From positions 1 through 64,000 of the forward strand of contig NZ_JOEI01000011.1 of assembly GCF_000718095.1 (NCBI RefSeq): a stretch of 64,000 nucleotides of DNA, given 5' to 3'. This document shows, piece by piece, positions 1-7,697 of the stretch. This stretch comes from Streptomyces scopuliridis RB72 (GTDB taxonomy: Bacteria; Actinomycetota; Actinomycetes; Streptomycetales; Streptomycetaceae). A model generated the notes under the pieces. The model was not told where the DNA came from. It did no database searches and worked only from the letters and a program-made list of their open reading frames with translations. The position numbers and the translations under genes were made by a program. Position 1 is the first letter of the stretch, and every line of letters starts with the position of its first letter.

Positions 1-87
1 TTCCACAGGACCCACCCTCCCCGCACACTCGAAGCCCTGAAGCGCCTGATCGAGCACCACGACGAGATCAACTCAAGCAGTAGTTAA
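1..87 (+). CDS. 3' end of an unidentified ORF (partial)
   Basis: The first 84 bases read as 28 open codons ending in TAA at 85-87 (tail ...LEALKRLIEHHDEIN...). The 5' part lies outside the window. I do not recognise the product. The TAA stop and the nearby IS remnant suggest a gene end in accessory DNA, possibly another transposase or recombinase tail, but this is a guess. Confidence 0.25.
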   Translation, partial: FHRTHPPRTLEALKRLIEHHDEINSSSS

Positions 88-480
88 ATTACGGGTCCTC
101 ACCAGCGCGTCTCCGTCGCGAAATACCGGGCCGCCTTACGGAGGATGTCGCGTTCTTCCTCGAGTTCGCGGATCCTCTTGCGTGCTGCGGTCAGCTCCGC
201 CTGAACGTCGTTGCCTTCGGTTCGGGCAGCGGTCGGCGGTGCGGAGTGAGCGCCGGGCTGGCGCCCGTCCGCGGCTCGGATCCAGTTCCTCAGCGTCTCG
301 GTGTTCACCCCGAGATCAGCGGCGACCGACTTGATTGTCGCTCCCGGCCTCGACCGGTACAACGCGACCGCGTCCGCCTTGAACTCGGCGGGATAGTGCT
401 TCATCCCCACAGGGACTCCGTTCTCCTGGACCATCAAGATCCAAGTCTCTCCGGTGTCCAAAATCCGGGGTCAAGGTCCC
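88..480 (-). mobile_element. IS3-family insertion sequence remnant
   Basis: The segment contains only an IS3-type orfA. The orfB that should follow in the -1 frame is absent, because sequence downstream of orfA (positions 98 to 1) reads into an unrelated plus-strand ORF. The sequence TGTCCAAAATCCGGGG at about 457-472, directly upstream of orfA, looks like an IS3-type terminal inverted repeat. No matching right end is visible, so this is a truncated copy. The boundaries are approximate. Confidence 0.5.
99..404 (-). CDS. IS3-family transposase OrfA (solo remnant)
   Basis: OrfA of IS3-type elements is a small helix-turn-helix DNA-binding protein that binds IS ends and normally fuses to the OrfB catalytic domain by a programmed -1 frameshift. 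Starting at MKHYPAEFKADAV (101 aa), the protein shows the HTH_Tnp_1 pattern with SVAADLGVNTETLRNWI as the helix-turn-helix, then a leucine-zipper-like coiled coil and the typical ending ILRKAARYFATETRW. In-frame upstream starts exist at 434 and 461, but the conserved family start is at 404. With no orfB nearby, it cannot by itself support transposition. Confidence 0.8.
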   Translation of the reverse strand: MKHYPAEFKADAVALYRSRPGATIKSVAADLGVNTETLRNWIRAADGRQPGAHSAPPTAARTEGNDVQAELTAARKRIRELEEERDILRKAARYFATETRW

Positions 481-481
481 C

Positions 482-921
482 CCTTGTGCAACCCCCACCT
501 CCGGCACACGCTGTACGGCCTGGTCCCGTACATGCCCTGCTCCTACTCCTGCTCCGCCACCATGAAGTTCGCCGACCGCCTCCACGAGGTCATCCGCACC
601 GAACTCCCGAGCTACGCCAAGGCGATCGAGCAGGCCATAGCCAAGCCGCTGCTGTGTGTCTCCGAGCTTCGGATGTACGGCTTCGAGGGGGAGACCGTCC
701 ACCAGAACGACGGCACGGTCACCATCACCTACTCCGGAGCCAAGTCCCTCTATCCGATCGAGGACACCGATCCGCTGTGGGACCTGCTCCGCGCGGGCGA
801 TCGCTGCACCGTCGACGGCAACATCATCCACGTCGGCCGTGCGGATGCCTACATCGCGGGCTACGAGGCCCGGGGGGATCATCACGGTCCGGAGTGCCCG
901 TTCGTCATCTCCTTTTCCTGA
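482..921 (+). pseudogene. 5'-truncated gene disrupted by the IS (unknown function)
   Basis: A coding frame runs from the IS end to a TGA at 919-921 (about 146 aa: CNPHLRHTLYGLVPYMPC..., then MKFADRLHEVIR...). It enters directly from the IS end with no ribosome binding site before the internal ATGs at 532 and 562. The motif VPYMPCSYSC followed by a helix recalls domains that place a cysteine pair before a helical segment, but I cannot name the family. Codon use fits a high-GC coding region. I infer that the 5' end was lost when the IS inserted. A short functional gene starting at 532 or 562 is the alternative. Confidence 0.45.
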
Positions 922-1088
922 CCCGTTCGTTCTCTGCGGGGGCCCCGTTACCTTCTTCGTGGCCGCGCAAAGGGGCTCCCGGCCTCCGATCCGGCATGAC
1001 TGTTCCTGCGGGTGCCGATAATTTATCCGCGCAGGTCATCGACTTACGAAGGGCTTACAGAGGTGCACGAGGAAGGAGAGGTCGAACG

Positions 1089-1130
1089 CGTTCAATAACT
1101 CGCCATGCAAAGTGGAGCACGTTCAATAAC
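1089..1130 (+). repeat. Pair of 11-bp direct repeats near the att site
   Basis: CGTTCAATAAC occurs at 1089-1099 and 1120-1130, spaced 31 bp start to start (about three helical turns) and about 330 bp from the tRNA-Pro fragment. Such repeats near an attachment core can be integrase or excisionase arm sites. No protein here supports this directly. Confidence 0.4.
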
Positions 1131-1383
1131 CTCGTCCGGTGTGCACATCCGCCTCGACCTCAGCAAGATGTGGCGTGATCTCCTTCGTGACGCTTTTCGT
1201 GTTGAATGGAGGCGATGGCGCCGGAGACCCTGCGCGCGTATGCGGGCGCAGGGAGGTAATGGTCGGCGTCGTCCCGACGCGCTCAAGGACGCCTGACCGC
1301 GCTTCGGGTCACTCGATGGAGGCGTAACGTCCTCGGCCTGCGCCATGGTGACTCTGGCGGCCGTGTAGCGTGCGGTACATGCT

Positions 1384-1411
1384 TTGACTGCGTTGTACGG
1401 CGCAGTACAGC
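1384..1411 (+). promoter_or_regulatory. Candidate promoter with palindromic operator in its spacer
   Basis: TTGACT (1384-1389) resembles a -35 box. Between it and a weak -10-like TACAGC (1406-1411) lies the inverted repeat TGTAC-N6-GTACA (1394-1409). An operator between -35 and -10 is typical of repressor-controlled promoters on mobile elements. It would fire toward the att site. Confidence 0.3.
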
Positions 1412-1455
1412 GGGGTGTGGCTGTTCAGGTCTTCAACGCGGTGCCGAGCGCGTTG

Positions 1456-1500
1456 CTGGGGGTCAAGGGGTCGCAGGTTCAAATCCTGTCGTCCCGACCA
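1456..1500 (+). other. 3' half of tRNA-Pro (GGG); attachment-site copy (attL/attR)
   Basis: The 45 bp from the anticodon loop (CTGGGGG) through the variable region, T arm (GCAGG-TTCAAAT-CCTGT), acceptor strand CGTCCCG, discriminator A and encoded CCA match the 3' half of an actinobacterial tRNA-Pro. The 5' half is missing: the bases before the loop (GCGTTG) do not pair with the TCAAG stem strand. Integrative elements such as pSAM2 use tRNA-Pro genes and leave a 3' copy of the gene at one junction. I read this as the junction between an integrated element to the left and chromosome to the right. The intact tRNA gene would lie at the other junction, outside the window. Confidence 0.8.
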
Positions 1501-1518
1501 GCGTTTTCGCGGGTCGTA

Positions 1519-1550
1519 GGCGGTATCGGAGACATCCGGTACCGCCTTTT
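1519..1550 (+). terminator. Rho-independent terminator
   Basis: GGCGGTATCGG (1519-1529) pairs with CCGGTACCGCC (1536-1546) with one G-T wobble, followed by TTTT. It lies directly after the tRNA-Pro 3' end, so it is likely the original tRNA terminator and would also face transcripts leaving the element. Confidence 0.7.
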
Positions 1551-1555
1551 CCGTA

Positions 1556-1595
1556 GTTCTGGGGACCAGAGTTCTGGGGACCAACTGGGGACCAG
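1556..1595 (+). repeat. Short tandem repeat
   Basis: Two 15-bp units, GTTCTGGGGACCAGA (1556-1570) and GTTCTGGGGACCAAC (1571-1585), are followed by a partial third copy, TGGGGACCAG (1586-1595). The role is unknown. Confidence 0.6.
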
Positions 1596-1626
1596 CCGCG
1601 AACAGCCCGACATCGCCCGATCACGT

Positions 1627-2958
1627 TCAGTAGCGCACAAGGCAGGGGCGTTTGCTGTCGAACTTCCAGTCGGGGACGAGGTAGCGCATCCCGATGGCGT
1701 CGTCACGCGCCCCCAGTGCCTTCTCCCGGTACAAGTCGTGTGCCGCGAGGAGGCGGTCCATATCGATCCGGACTCCCAGACCGGGGGCGTCGGGTACGGC
1801 GATCTCGCCGTCGATGATGCGGGGCGGGGCGGTGGTCAGCCGCTCCCGGCCTTCTTGCCAGATCCAGTGCGTGTCCAGGGCGTTGTACTCGCCCGGGGCC
1901 GCCGCTCCGCAGTGGGTCACCATGGCCAGGGAGATGTCGAAGTGGTTGTTCGAGTGGCATCCCCAGGTCAGGCCCATCGCATTGCACAGCTGAGCCACGC
2001 GCACCGAGCCCTGCATGGTCCAGAAGTGCGGGTCGGCCAGCGGGATGGATACCGACTGGAGGGCCAGGGCGTGGGTCATCTGCCGCCAGTCGGTGGCGAT
2101 CATGTTGGTCGCCGTGGGGAGGCCGGTGGCGCGCCGGAACTCGGCCAGGATCTCGCGTCCGGAGTAGCCGCCCTCGGCTCCGCAGGGGTCCTCGGCGTAC
2201 GCGAGCGTACCGATCAGGGGCCGGCACAGCTCGACTGCCTCGCGCAGCGACCACGCGCCGTTGGGGTCGAGGGTGATACGGGCTTGGGGGAAGCGGTCCT
2301 TGAGCGCGCGTACGGCCTTGACCTCCTCGCCGCCCTCCAGGACGCCGCCCTTGAGCTTGAAGTCGCGGAAGCCGTACAGGTCGTAGGCGGCCTCGGCCTG
2401 ACGGACGATCGCCTCGGGCGACAGGGCCTCTTCGTGCCGGATCCGGTACCAGTCCACGGCGGAGTCGGGATCACGGACGTACTCCAGGTCGGTGCGGTCG
2501 GGGTCACCGACGTAGAACAGGTAGCCGAGGACCCGGACGGAGTCGCGCTGCTGCCCGTCGCCCAGGAGTGCCGCGACGGGGACGTCGAGGTGCTGCCCCA
2601 GGAGGTCGAGCAGCGCCGACTCGACGGCGGTGACGGCGTGGACGGTGGTACGCAGGTCGAAGGTCTGGTCGCCCCGTCCGCCGGAGTCGCGGCCGGCGAA
2701 CCGGTCCCCGATCTCGCGCAGGACGCGCTTGTAGTCGCCGACCTTCGCGCCGACGACAAGGGGCTCGGCATCACGCAGCGTCTGGGTGATCTTCTCTCCG
2801 CCCGGTACTTCCCCCAGCCCCGTACGTCCCTCGGAGTCCTTGAGGACCACCACGTTACGGGTGAAGTAGGGGCCGTGTGCGCCGGAGAGGTTGAGCTCCA
2901 TGCTGTCCCGGCCGGCGACCGGGTAGACGGAGAATGCGGTGACGGTCGGCAGGCTCAT
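1627..2958 (-). CDS. gudD: Glucarate dehydratase
   Basis: This enolase-superfamily enzyme dehydrates D-glucarate (and epimerises and dehydrates L-idarate) to 5-dehydro-4-deoxyglucarate in the cytosol. The 443-aa length matches GudD. The KLK motif at residues 201-203, putative Mg ligands D231, E256 and N285, and H339 in the GCHSNNHFD stretch match the catalytic scheme of the glucarate dehydratase subgroup. It is the last gene of a three-gene minus-strand operon, 132 bp after the GntP permease. The next pathway enzyme is encoded by the first gene of the operon, so the three together import substrate and run the first two dehydrations. Confidence 0.93.
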   Translation of the reverse strand: MSLPTVTAFSVYPVAGRDSMELNLSGAHGPYFTRNVVVLKDSEGRTGLGEVPGGEKITQTLRDAEPLVVGAKVGDYKRVLREIGDRFAGRDSGGRGDQTFDLRTTVHAVTAVESALLDLLGQHLDVPVAALLGDGQQRDSVRVLGYLFYVGDPDRTDLEYVRDPDSAVDWYRIRHEEALSPEAIVRQAEAAYDLYGFRDFKLKGGVLEGGEEVKAVRALKDRFPQARITLDPNGAWSLREAVELCRPLIGTLAYAEDPCGAEGGYSGREILAEFRRATGLPTATNMIATDWRQMTHALALQSVSIPLADPHFWTMQGSVRVAQLCNAMGLTWGCHSNNHFDISLAMVTHCGAAAPGEYNALDTHWIWQEGRERLTTAPPRIIDGEIAVPDAPGLGVRIDMDRLLAAHDLYREKALGARDDAIGMRYLVPDWKFDSKRPCLVRY

Positions 2959-3090
2959 GACCGGGTACCCCCGGGTGTGCGGCGGCTGTTCGCCGGGGTG
3001 GCTGTCAGTGGCATGGGGGTGGTGGCTCCGATTCTCGTCAGGATGCGTTCTGTTGAGAGGGGATCAGCGGGCTCAGAGGTTTTGGAGGCT

Positions 3091-4428
3091 TCAGAGGTTG
3101 AGGACGTTGAGGGCCCACTCGACCACCAGGACGCCGCCCAGACCGAGGATCGCGAGCACCGTCGTGTAGGTGGTGCGGGCTTTGATCGCGTCGATCACCG
3201 AGAGGTTGAAGTACTCCTTGAACATCCAGAATCCGGGGTCGTTGACGTGGGAGAAGGCGATCGACCCGCAGGAGACGGCAAGGACCATGAGCTCGGGGTG
3301 GACCCCGCTGCCCGCCAGAAGCGGCAGCACCACGCCGGAGGCCGTGACGACGGCGACCGTCGCCGACCCGAGAGCCACTCGGAGGATGACCGCGATGAGC
3401 CACGCGAGGATGATCGGCGAGACGGGCCAGCCGTGGGTGAGGTCCTTGATGTAGTCGGAGATCCCGCCGTCGACGAGGACTTGCTTGAAGGCGCCGCCGG
3501 CGCCGATCACCAGGAGGATCATCGCCATCGCCTGCGCCGCCGAGGTGCAGGACGCGCTGACGTCCGCCAGGCTGCGGCCGATCCGCGGTCCGAACGCCCA
3601 GATCGCCAGGAGCAGGGTCAGCAGGAGCGCGATCGGCGCTGATCCGATGAAGGCGACGAAGTGCAGGAACGGGTTCGAACCGGATACGGCCATGTCGGTC
3701 ACCGCGGCGCCCGCGATCAGCACCACGGGGAAGAGGGCCACGGACAGCGACCAGGCCATGCCGGGCATCTCCTCGTCGGCGAACACGCGCTCGCTGACCA
3801 GGCCCTTGGGGATGGAGGGGTTCATCGCCCTGACGAAGGGAAGACGCGGCCACACCAGGGCGATGAGCGCACCGATCGGGACGGCGATGAAAAGGCCGTA
3901 GAACAACGTCAGTCCGACGGAGGCGTGGAAGGCCGCGGCCACGGCGGTGGGGCCGGGGTGGGGCGGGAGGAAGCTGTGCATGGTGGACAGGGCGATCGAC
4001 ATCGGCAGCCCGACCCACAGCAGGTTCGCCCCGGTGACCCGGACGATGGTGAACGCGACGGGCACGATGATGACGAAGGCGACCTCGTAGAACATGGTGA
4101 CGCCGATGAGCATCGCCGTCACCACCATGGCCACCTGGACCCATCGTGGGCCGAAGGCGTCGAGGAGCTTGCCGGCTATGCGCTGTGCGGCGCCGGAATC
4201 CCCCATGACGCGGCCGACCATGGCACCGAGCCCGATGGTGAGCATCGTGTCACCGATCTGGCCACCGATGCCGTCCGAGAGGATGTCCGGGATCTCCGCC
4301 ACCGGAATCCCCTGGACCAGCCCGACCCCGACCGCGACGAGCAGGAGGGCGGCGAAGCCGTTCACTCTCAGCTTGGTCATGAGGAAGAGCAGAATCAGAA
4401 CGCTGATTCCGACTACGAGCAGAGGCAT
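3091..4428 (-). CDS. GntP-family sugar acid permease
   Basis: This 445-aa, very hydrophobic integral membrane protein has about 12 membrane segments. It begins MPLLVVGISVLILLFLMTKL and carries GntP-family landmarks such as LPPHPGPTAVAAAF and HVNDPGFWMFKEYF. The family comprises H+ symporters for gluconate and related acids. Its place between two glucarate catabolic genes makes glucarate (or galactarate) the likely substrate here. The start at 4428 is preceded by AAGGGG seven bases upstream, although the frame stays open far upstream through the neighbouring gene in another frame. Confidence 0.92.
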   Translation of the reverse strand: MPLLVVGISVLILLFLMTKLRVNGFAALLLVAVGVGLVQGIPVAEIPDILSDGIGGQIGDTMLTIGLGAMVGRVMGDSGAAQRIAGKLLDAFGPRWVQVAMVVTAMLIGVTMFYEVAFVIIVPVAFTIVRVTGANLLWVGLPMSIALSTMHSFLPPHPGPTAVAAAFHASVGLTLFYGLFIAVPIGALIALVWPRLPFVRAMNPSIPKGLVSERVFADEEMPGMAWSLSVALFPVVLIAGAAVTDMAVSGSNPFLHFVAFIGSAPIALLLTLLLAIWAFGPRIGRSLADVSASCTSAAQAMAMILLVIGAGGAFKQVLVDGGISDYIKDLTHGWPVSPIILAWLIAVILRVALGSATVAVVTASGVVLPLLAGSGVHPELMVLAVSCGSIAFSHVNDPGFWMFKEYFNLSVIDAIKARTTYTTVLAILGLGGVLVVEWALNVLNL

Positions 4429-4571
4429 GTCAGTTCCCCTTTGAACTGTGGGTCGAGTAGCCGGAGGGTCCGCGGGACCGTCGGAGGGCGTGGAGGAGCG
4501 GCAGGGCACAGGACACTGGTGCGAGGCGATACGGGCGGGTGGTGGGCGGCGATCCTGCGCTCGCGGGCGCG

Positions 4572-5531
4572 TCAGCCCGGTCGTCGTACGGTCCCCACCA
4601 GGTTCAGGCCGTCGTCCAGCACCCGCGTCAGCTCGGCGAGTTCGTCCGGGTCGGGGTCGGTGAGCGGGGCGCGTACCGGACCGACCGGGAGGCCGCGCAG
4701 CCGGGCGGCGGCCTTGACCAACGAGATGGCATAGCCCGGCACCCTGTCGCGCAGTTCGACCAGCGGGACGTAGAAGTCCCGCAGGAACTTGTCGACACCC
4801 ACTCCGTCCCCGTCTCGCAGAGCGGTGAAGAAGGCGTTCGCGATTTCGGGCGCGAAGGCATGGACGGCCGAGGAGTAGGCGGGAACACCCACCGTGCCAT
4901 AGGCACGGGCCTGGATCTCGGCGGTGGCGGCGCCGTTGAAGAAGAGAAAGCCGTCGGGTGCCGCGAGCGTGAGGCGCTGGAGACGGTCGAGGTCGCTGTG
5001 CCCGTCCTTGAGTCCGATGACGGTGGGGATTTCCGCGATCCGGCGCAGGCTGCCGGTGGTGAAGGCGACCTGGCCGCGCTGGTACGCGATCAGCGGCAGC
5101 CGGGTGCCGGCGGCGATCCGGCGCAACTGCTCCACCAGACCGTCCTGCGGTGCCTCGACCAGGTAGTGGGGCAGCACCAACGCGGCGTCCGCGCCCGCCT
5201 CTTCCGCGATCCGTGCGAATCGCAGCGCCTGCGCCCAGCCGTAACCGATGCCCGCGACGACCGGCAGCCGGCCGTCGGACACCTCGACCGTGGCCGTGAC
5301 GACCGCGCGGTACTCGTCCTCGTCCAGCGCGCCGAACTCCCCGGTTCCGCAAGCGGGGAACACCGCGCCCGGTGCCGTGGCCAACTGGGCGGTCAGGTAC
5401 GCCCGGTACGACTCCAGGTCGAGGCTGCCGTCATCCCGGAAGCTCGTGAGGGGGAAGGCCAGCACCCCACGCGCCATGCCGTCACGCAGCCGCTGGGCAA
5501 CGCCTTCGACCTCCGCGCAGAACCGTGTCAT
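4572..5531 (-). CDS. kdgD: 5-dehydro-4-deoxyglucarate dehydratase
   Basis: This DHDPS/NAL-superfamily class I aldolase-fold enzyme of 319 aa converts 5-dehydro-4-deoxy-D-glucarate to 2-oxoglutarate semialdehyde, CO2 and water. The substrate loop GTGEF lies near residues 62-66, Tyr150 sits in LIAYQRG, and the Schiff-base Lys175 sits in VIGLKDGHSD. The length matches the family. It is the first gene of the operon, with the permease starting 143 bp downstream. The start at 5531 has a GGGACGG-like ribosome site. The semialdehyde dehydrogenase that completes the pathway and a dedicated regulator are not in the window. Confidence 0.92.
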   Translation of the reverse strand: MTRFCAEVEGVAQRLRDGMARGVLAFPLTSFRDDGSLDLESYRAYLTAQLATAPGAVFPACGTGEFGALDEDEYRAVVTATVEVSDGRLPVVAGIGYGWAQALRFARIAEEAGADAALVLPHYLVEAPQDGLVEQLRRIAAGTRLPLIAYQRGQVAFTTGSLRRIAEIPTVIGLKDGHSDLDRLQRLTLAAPDGFLFFNGAATAEIQARAYGTVGVPAYSSAVHAFAPEIANAFFTALRDGDGVGVDKFLRDFYVPLVELRDRVPGYAISLVKAAARLRGLPVGPVRAPLTDPDPDELAELTRVLDDGLNLVGTVRRPG

Positions 5532-5951
5532 GAATCCCGTCCCTATATGCAGATGGCGTCCATGTATGGGAATGGAGGCTAGGCTGGTGAACCCGGCGGG
5601 GTCAATGGGTGCGGCCGACGCGGATTCACGATGTGCCGATGCCGGATGGCGTAGGCGCCCGCGAAGCGAAGTCGACGCACGGGGCCACCGGACTCTCAAC
5701 GCCGCGCGATGGTCTGCCTTCTGGTCTCTCACCAGGCGGCTGCGCCGGAGCAGCGGATCGCGACCCCCCGCGGTCTTGTGGTGTCGCATGACGATCTCCG
5801 GCTGCGGCGCGCGGCGGGCCGGCCGGCCCGGTGGGTTGTGGCCGGCGTCTCTCACTTCCTTGTTCAGGGGCGCACGTGAACGCACTTGAATGCTCCCTTT
5901 GCTCCCACTCCGCTCCTTGACGCCATGGGAAGGGGCAAAGAACGTGAATCC
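5532..5951. other. Intergenic region between kdgD and the DUF2690 gene
   Basis: About 420 bp without a convincing gene. ORFs here are upstream extensions of kdgD or antisense to them. It should hold divergent promoters. The only visible site is the ATGG-N3-CCAT inverted repeat close to the kdgD start. Confidence 0.5.
5553..5563 (-). promoter_or_regulatory. Small inverted repeat upstream of kdgD
   Basis: ATGG-CGT-CCAT lies 22-32 bp upstream of the kdgD start. Sugar-acid operons are usually controlled by GntR- or IclR-type repressors that bind such palindromes. The site is short, so confidence is low. Confidence 0.25.
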
Positions 5952-6512
5952 ATGGCTACGAGTGACACCGAGGGCAGCTCGGCCGCGCCTCCCGAGCCCG
6001 CACCGCCCGCTCCCGGCTGGCGCCGCAGGCTCAATCTGAATCGCAACGCGGCGGCGTTAGCCTTGGTAGGCGTCATCGCAGGTGCGCTTGCGGCTGCTTT
6101 CCTGACCCCGCTTGGGGATCATTGGATGAAGGCCCTCCTCGATGAGCCGACCTGTCCCGGCGAAGCGTGTGAGGGCAAGAATCCTCAGAATCAAGGCTGT
6201 GGCGAGGACGCCCGCACGTTCAAGCCCGAGGCCAATAACCCTGCCCTGCTTCAGATCCGTTACAGCGAGGATTGCAAGGCGGTTTGGGGGAGGATTCAGC
6301 GGGGCAACCCTGGGGACCTGGTCACGGTGAAGGTCGCCGGCGGTACCGAACGAACCGCAGAGATCGAATATGACGACGATAAGTTCACCAACATGGTCGC
6401 CACTCCGGATGGCGAGTTCCAGGTAACAGCCTGCGCGATTCCGAAACCTGGCGGCAAAAGTACCTATGAGACCTACTGCGTGCATGCCACCGAGGCCACT
6501 GCCTGGCGATAA
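5952..6512 (+). CDS. DUF2690 family membrane-anchored protein
   Basis: The 186-aa protein has a Pro/Ala-rich cytoplasmic N-terminus, one membrane segment at about residues 33-54 (AALALVGVIAGALAAAFL), and an extracellular domain. That domain contains the DUF2690 pattern of paired cysteines followed by RYSEDCKAVWGRI. These proteins are common in Streptomyces, often fused to a helix-turn-helix domain, and their function is unknown. This one lacks the HTH. The start is uncertain: in-frame candidates are TTG 5886, ATG 5925 and ATG 5952. GGAAGGGG at 5927-5934 is rather far from 5952. Confidence 0.75.
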   Translation: MATSDTEGSSAAPPEPAPPAPGWRRRLNLNRNAAALALVGVIAGALAAAFLTPLGDHWMKALLDEPTCPGEACEGKNPQNQGCGEDARTFKPEANNPALLQIRYSEDCKAVWGRIQRGNPGDLVTVKVAGGTERTAEIEYDDDKFTNMVATPDGEFQVTACAIPKPGGKSTYETYCVHATEATAWR

Positions 6513-6706
6513 CCGAGCGGTGCCGGTTGTGGGCACAGCTCTCCATCACGGTGTCGACCGGTCGGCACGGAGTCGGAGCGCGATGTCCGATGAGCGCCAG
6601 CTTTCCCGCTCGGGGCAGCTCACCATTGATCAACGAGCGGGTCCGCACGGGCTCCCGGCCCCGGCCCCCCCCGGCACCGGCCGGCATCACCGCAAGGAAG
6701 CACACC

Positions 6707-7495
6707 ATGAACCACCCCGCCCAGCTGTTCGGCGACGCCCCCGCCACCGGGGACGTACCGCACATCCCGCACACCCCGCATGTGCCGTACGACAAGGACC
6801 TGCCCGCGCTCGCCGAGCTGAACTGGCCAGCGCTCTATGAAGAGTTGAACGAGAACGGTGTCGCGCTGACCCCACCGCTGCTCTCGCACGCGCAGTGCCG
6901 GCAGATCATCGGCACCTTCGACGACGCGGCGATGTTCCGGTCGGTTGTGGTGATGCAGCGGTACAACTTCGGCCGTGGCACCTACAAGTACTACGCCAAC
7001 CCACTGCCACCGCTCGTGCGGGCGCTGCGCGAGAAGCTGTACCCGCCGCTGGCGTGGATCGCCAACCAGTGGGCCCCGATGCTCGGCGAGCGCGCCTTCC
7101 CGGAGACGCTCGAAGAGCTGACCGAGGAGTGCGCGGCCAACGGACAGCACCGCCCCACTCCGCTGATCCTCAACTACGGCGAGGGCGACTACGCCTGCCT
7201 GCACCAGGACATCTACGGCGATGTCGTCTTCCCCCTGCAGATCGCCATCATGCTCAACCGGCCCGGCGAGGACTTCACCGGCGGCGAGAACGTCTTCGTC
7301 GAACAGCGTCCGCGCTTTCAGTCCAAGGCGATCGTCGTCAAGCCGGAACTCGGGCAGGGCATGATCTTTCCCGTCCGGCACCGTCCCATCCCGGGCAAGA
7401 ACGGCTACCGCCGCCACCCCATGCGCCACGGCACGAACGCCGTCGAATCCGGGCAGCGCAACACACTCGGTGTCATCTTCCACAACGCCCGCTGA
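6707..7495 (+). CDS. Fe(II)/2-oxoglutarate oxygenase, copy 1
   Basis: This 262-aa protein belongs to a bacterial 2OG-Fe(II) oxygenase family with a jelly-roll fold. Iron ligands are H166 and D168 (LHQDIYGD) and distal H241 (MRHGTNAV), with R251 likely holding 2-oxoglutarate. NYGEGD and PLQIAIMLN strands frame the site. The start at 6707 has AAGGAAG nine bases upstream; longer in-frame starts are less likely. It is followed by a paralogue and an Ada-type zinc domain gene, so a role in alkylation damage reversal (AlkB-like) or protein hydroxylation is possible. The substrate is not shown by the sequence. Confidence 0.85.
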   Translation: MNHPAQLFGDAPATGDVPHIPHTPHVPYDKDLPALAELNWPALYEELNENGVALTPPLLSHAQCRQIIGTFDDAAMFRSVVVMQRYNFGRGTYKYYANPLPPLVRALREKLYPPLAWIANQWAPMLGERAFPETLEELTEECAANGQHRPTPLILNYGEGDYACLHQDIYGDVVFPLQIAIMLNRPGEDFTGGENVFVEQRPRFQSKAIVVKPELGQGMIFPVRHRPIPGKNGYRRHPMRHGTNAVESGQRNTLGVIFHNAR

Positions 7496-7697
7496 CCCGG
7501 TCCGCAGGCCCCCGCCACCCCCCCCGGAGCGGACAGCACCCTCAAGGGCTACGCCGGCGGCCTGGAGCGCAAGCGACAACTGCTGGACCTCGAAACATCC
7601 GACATCCACCACGCCGCATGAGCGGCTCACAGCGGTCGCGGGGCCACGCGCGCAACGCCACAGTGGCCCTGCGACGTCCACCGCCCGGGAGAGCACC

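Larger units (their letters stand above)
922..1455. other. Intergenic tail of the integrated region
   Basis: No convincing gene lies in this stretch. Short ORFs on both strands lack ribosome binding sites and recognisable domains. It contains the two CGTTCAATAAC direct repeats and a palindromic promoter-like site (listed separately), and it ends at the tRNA-Pro fragment. Confidence 0.5.

Noticed and set aside
1424..1500. Intact tRNA-Pro gene
   Set aside because: The 5' half does not pair with the anticodon stem or acceptor strand. Only the 3' 45 bp match.
1309..1584. Minus-strand ORF with WSGRQDLNLRPLDPQ
   Set aside because: This peptide is the well-known false translation of tRNA 3' halves (antisense of the T arm and acceptor). 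The DNA is the tRNA-Pro fragment.
1384..3642. 752-aa plus-strand ORF across the glucarate dehydratase gene
   Set aside because: Antisense shadow typical of high-GC DNA. The opposite strand encodes a complete, conserved enzyme.
3091..5352. 753-aa minus-strand ORF joining kdgD and the permease
   Set aside because: The N-terminal part is Arg/Gly-rich out-of-frame translation of kdgD. The permease has its own start and ribosome site at 4428.
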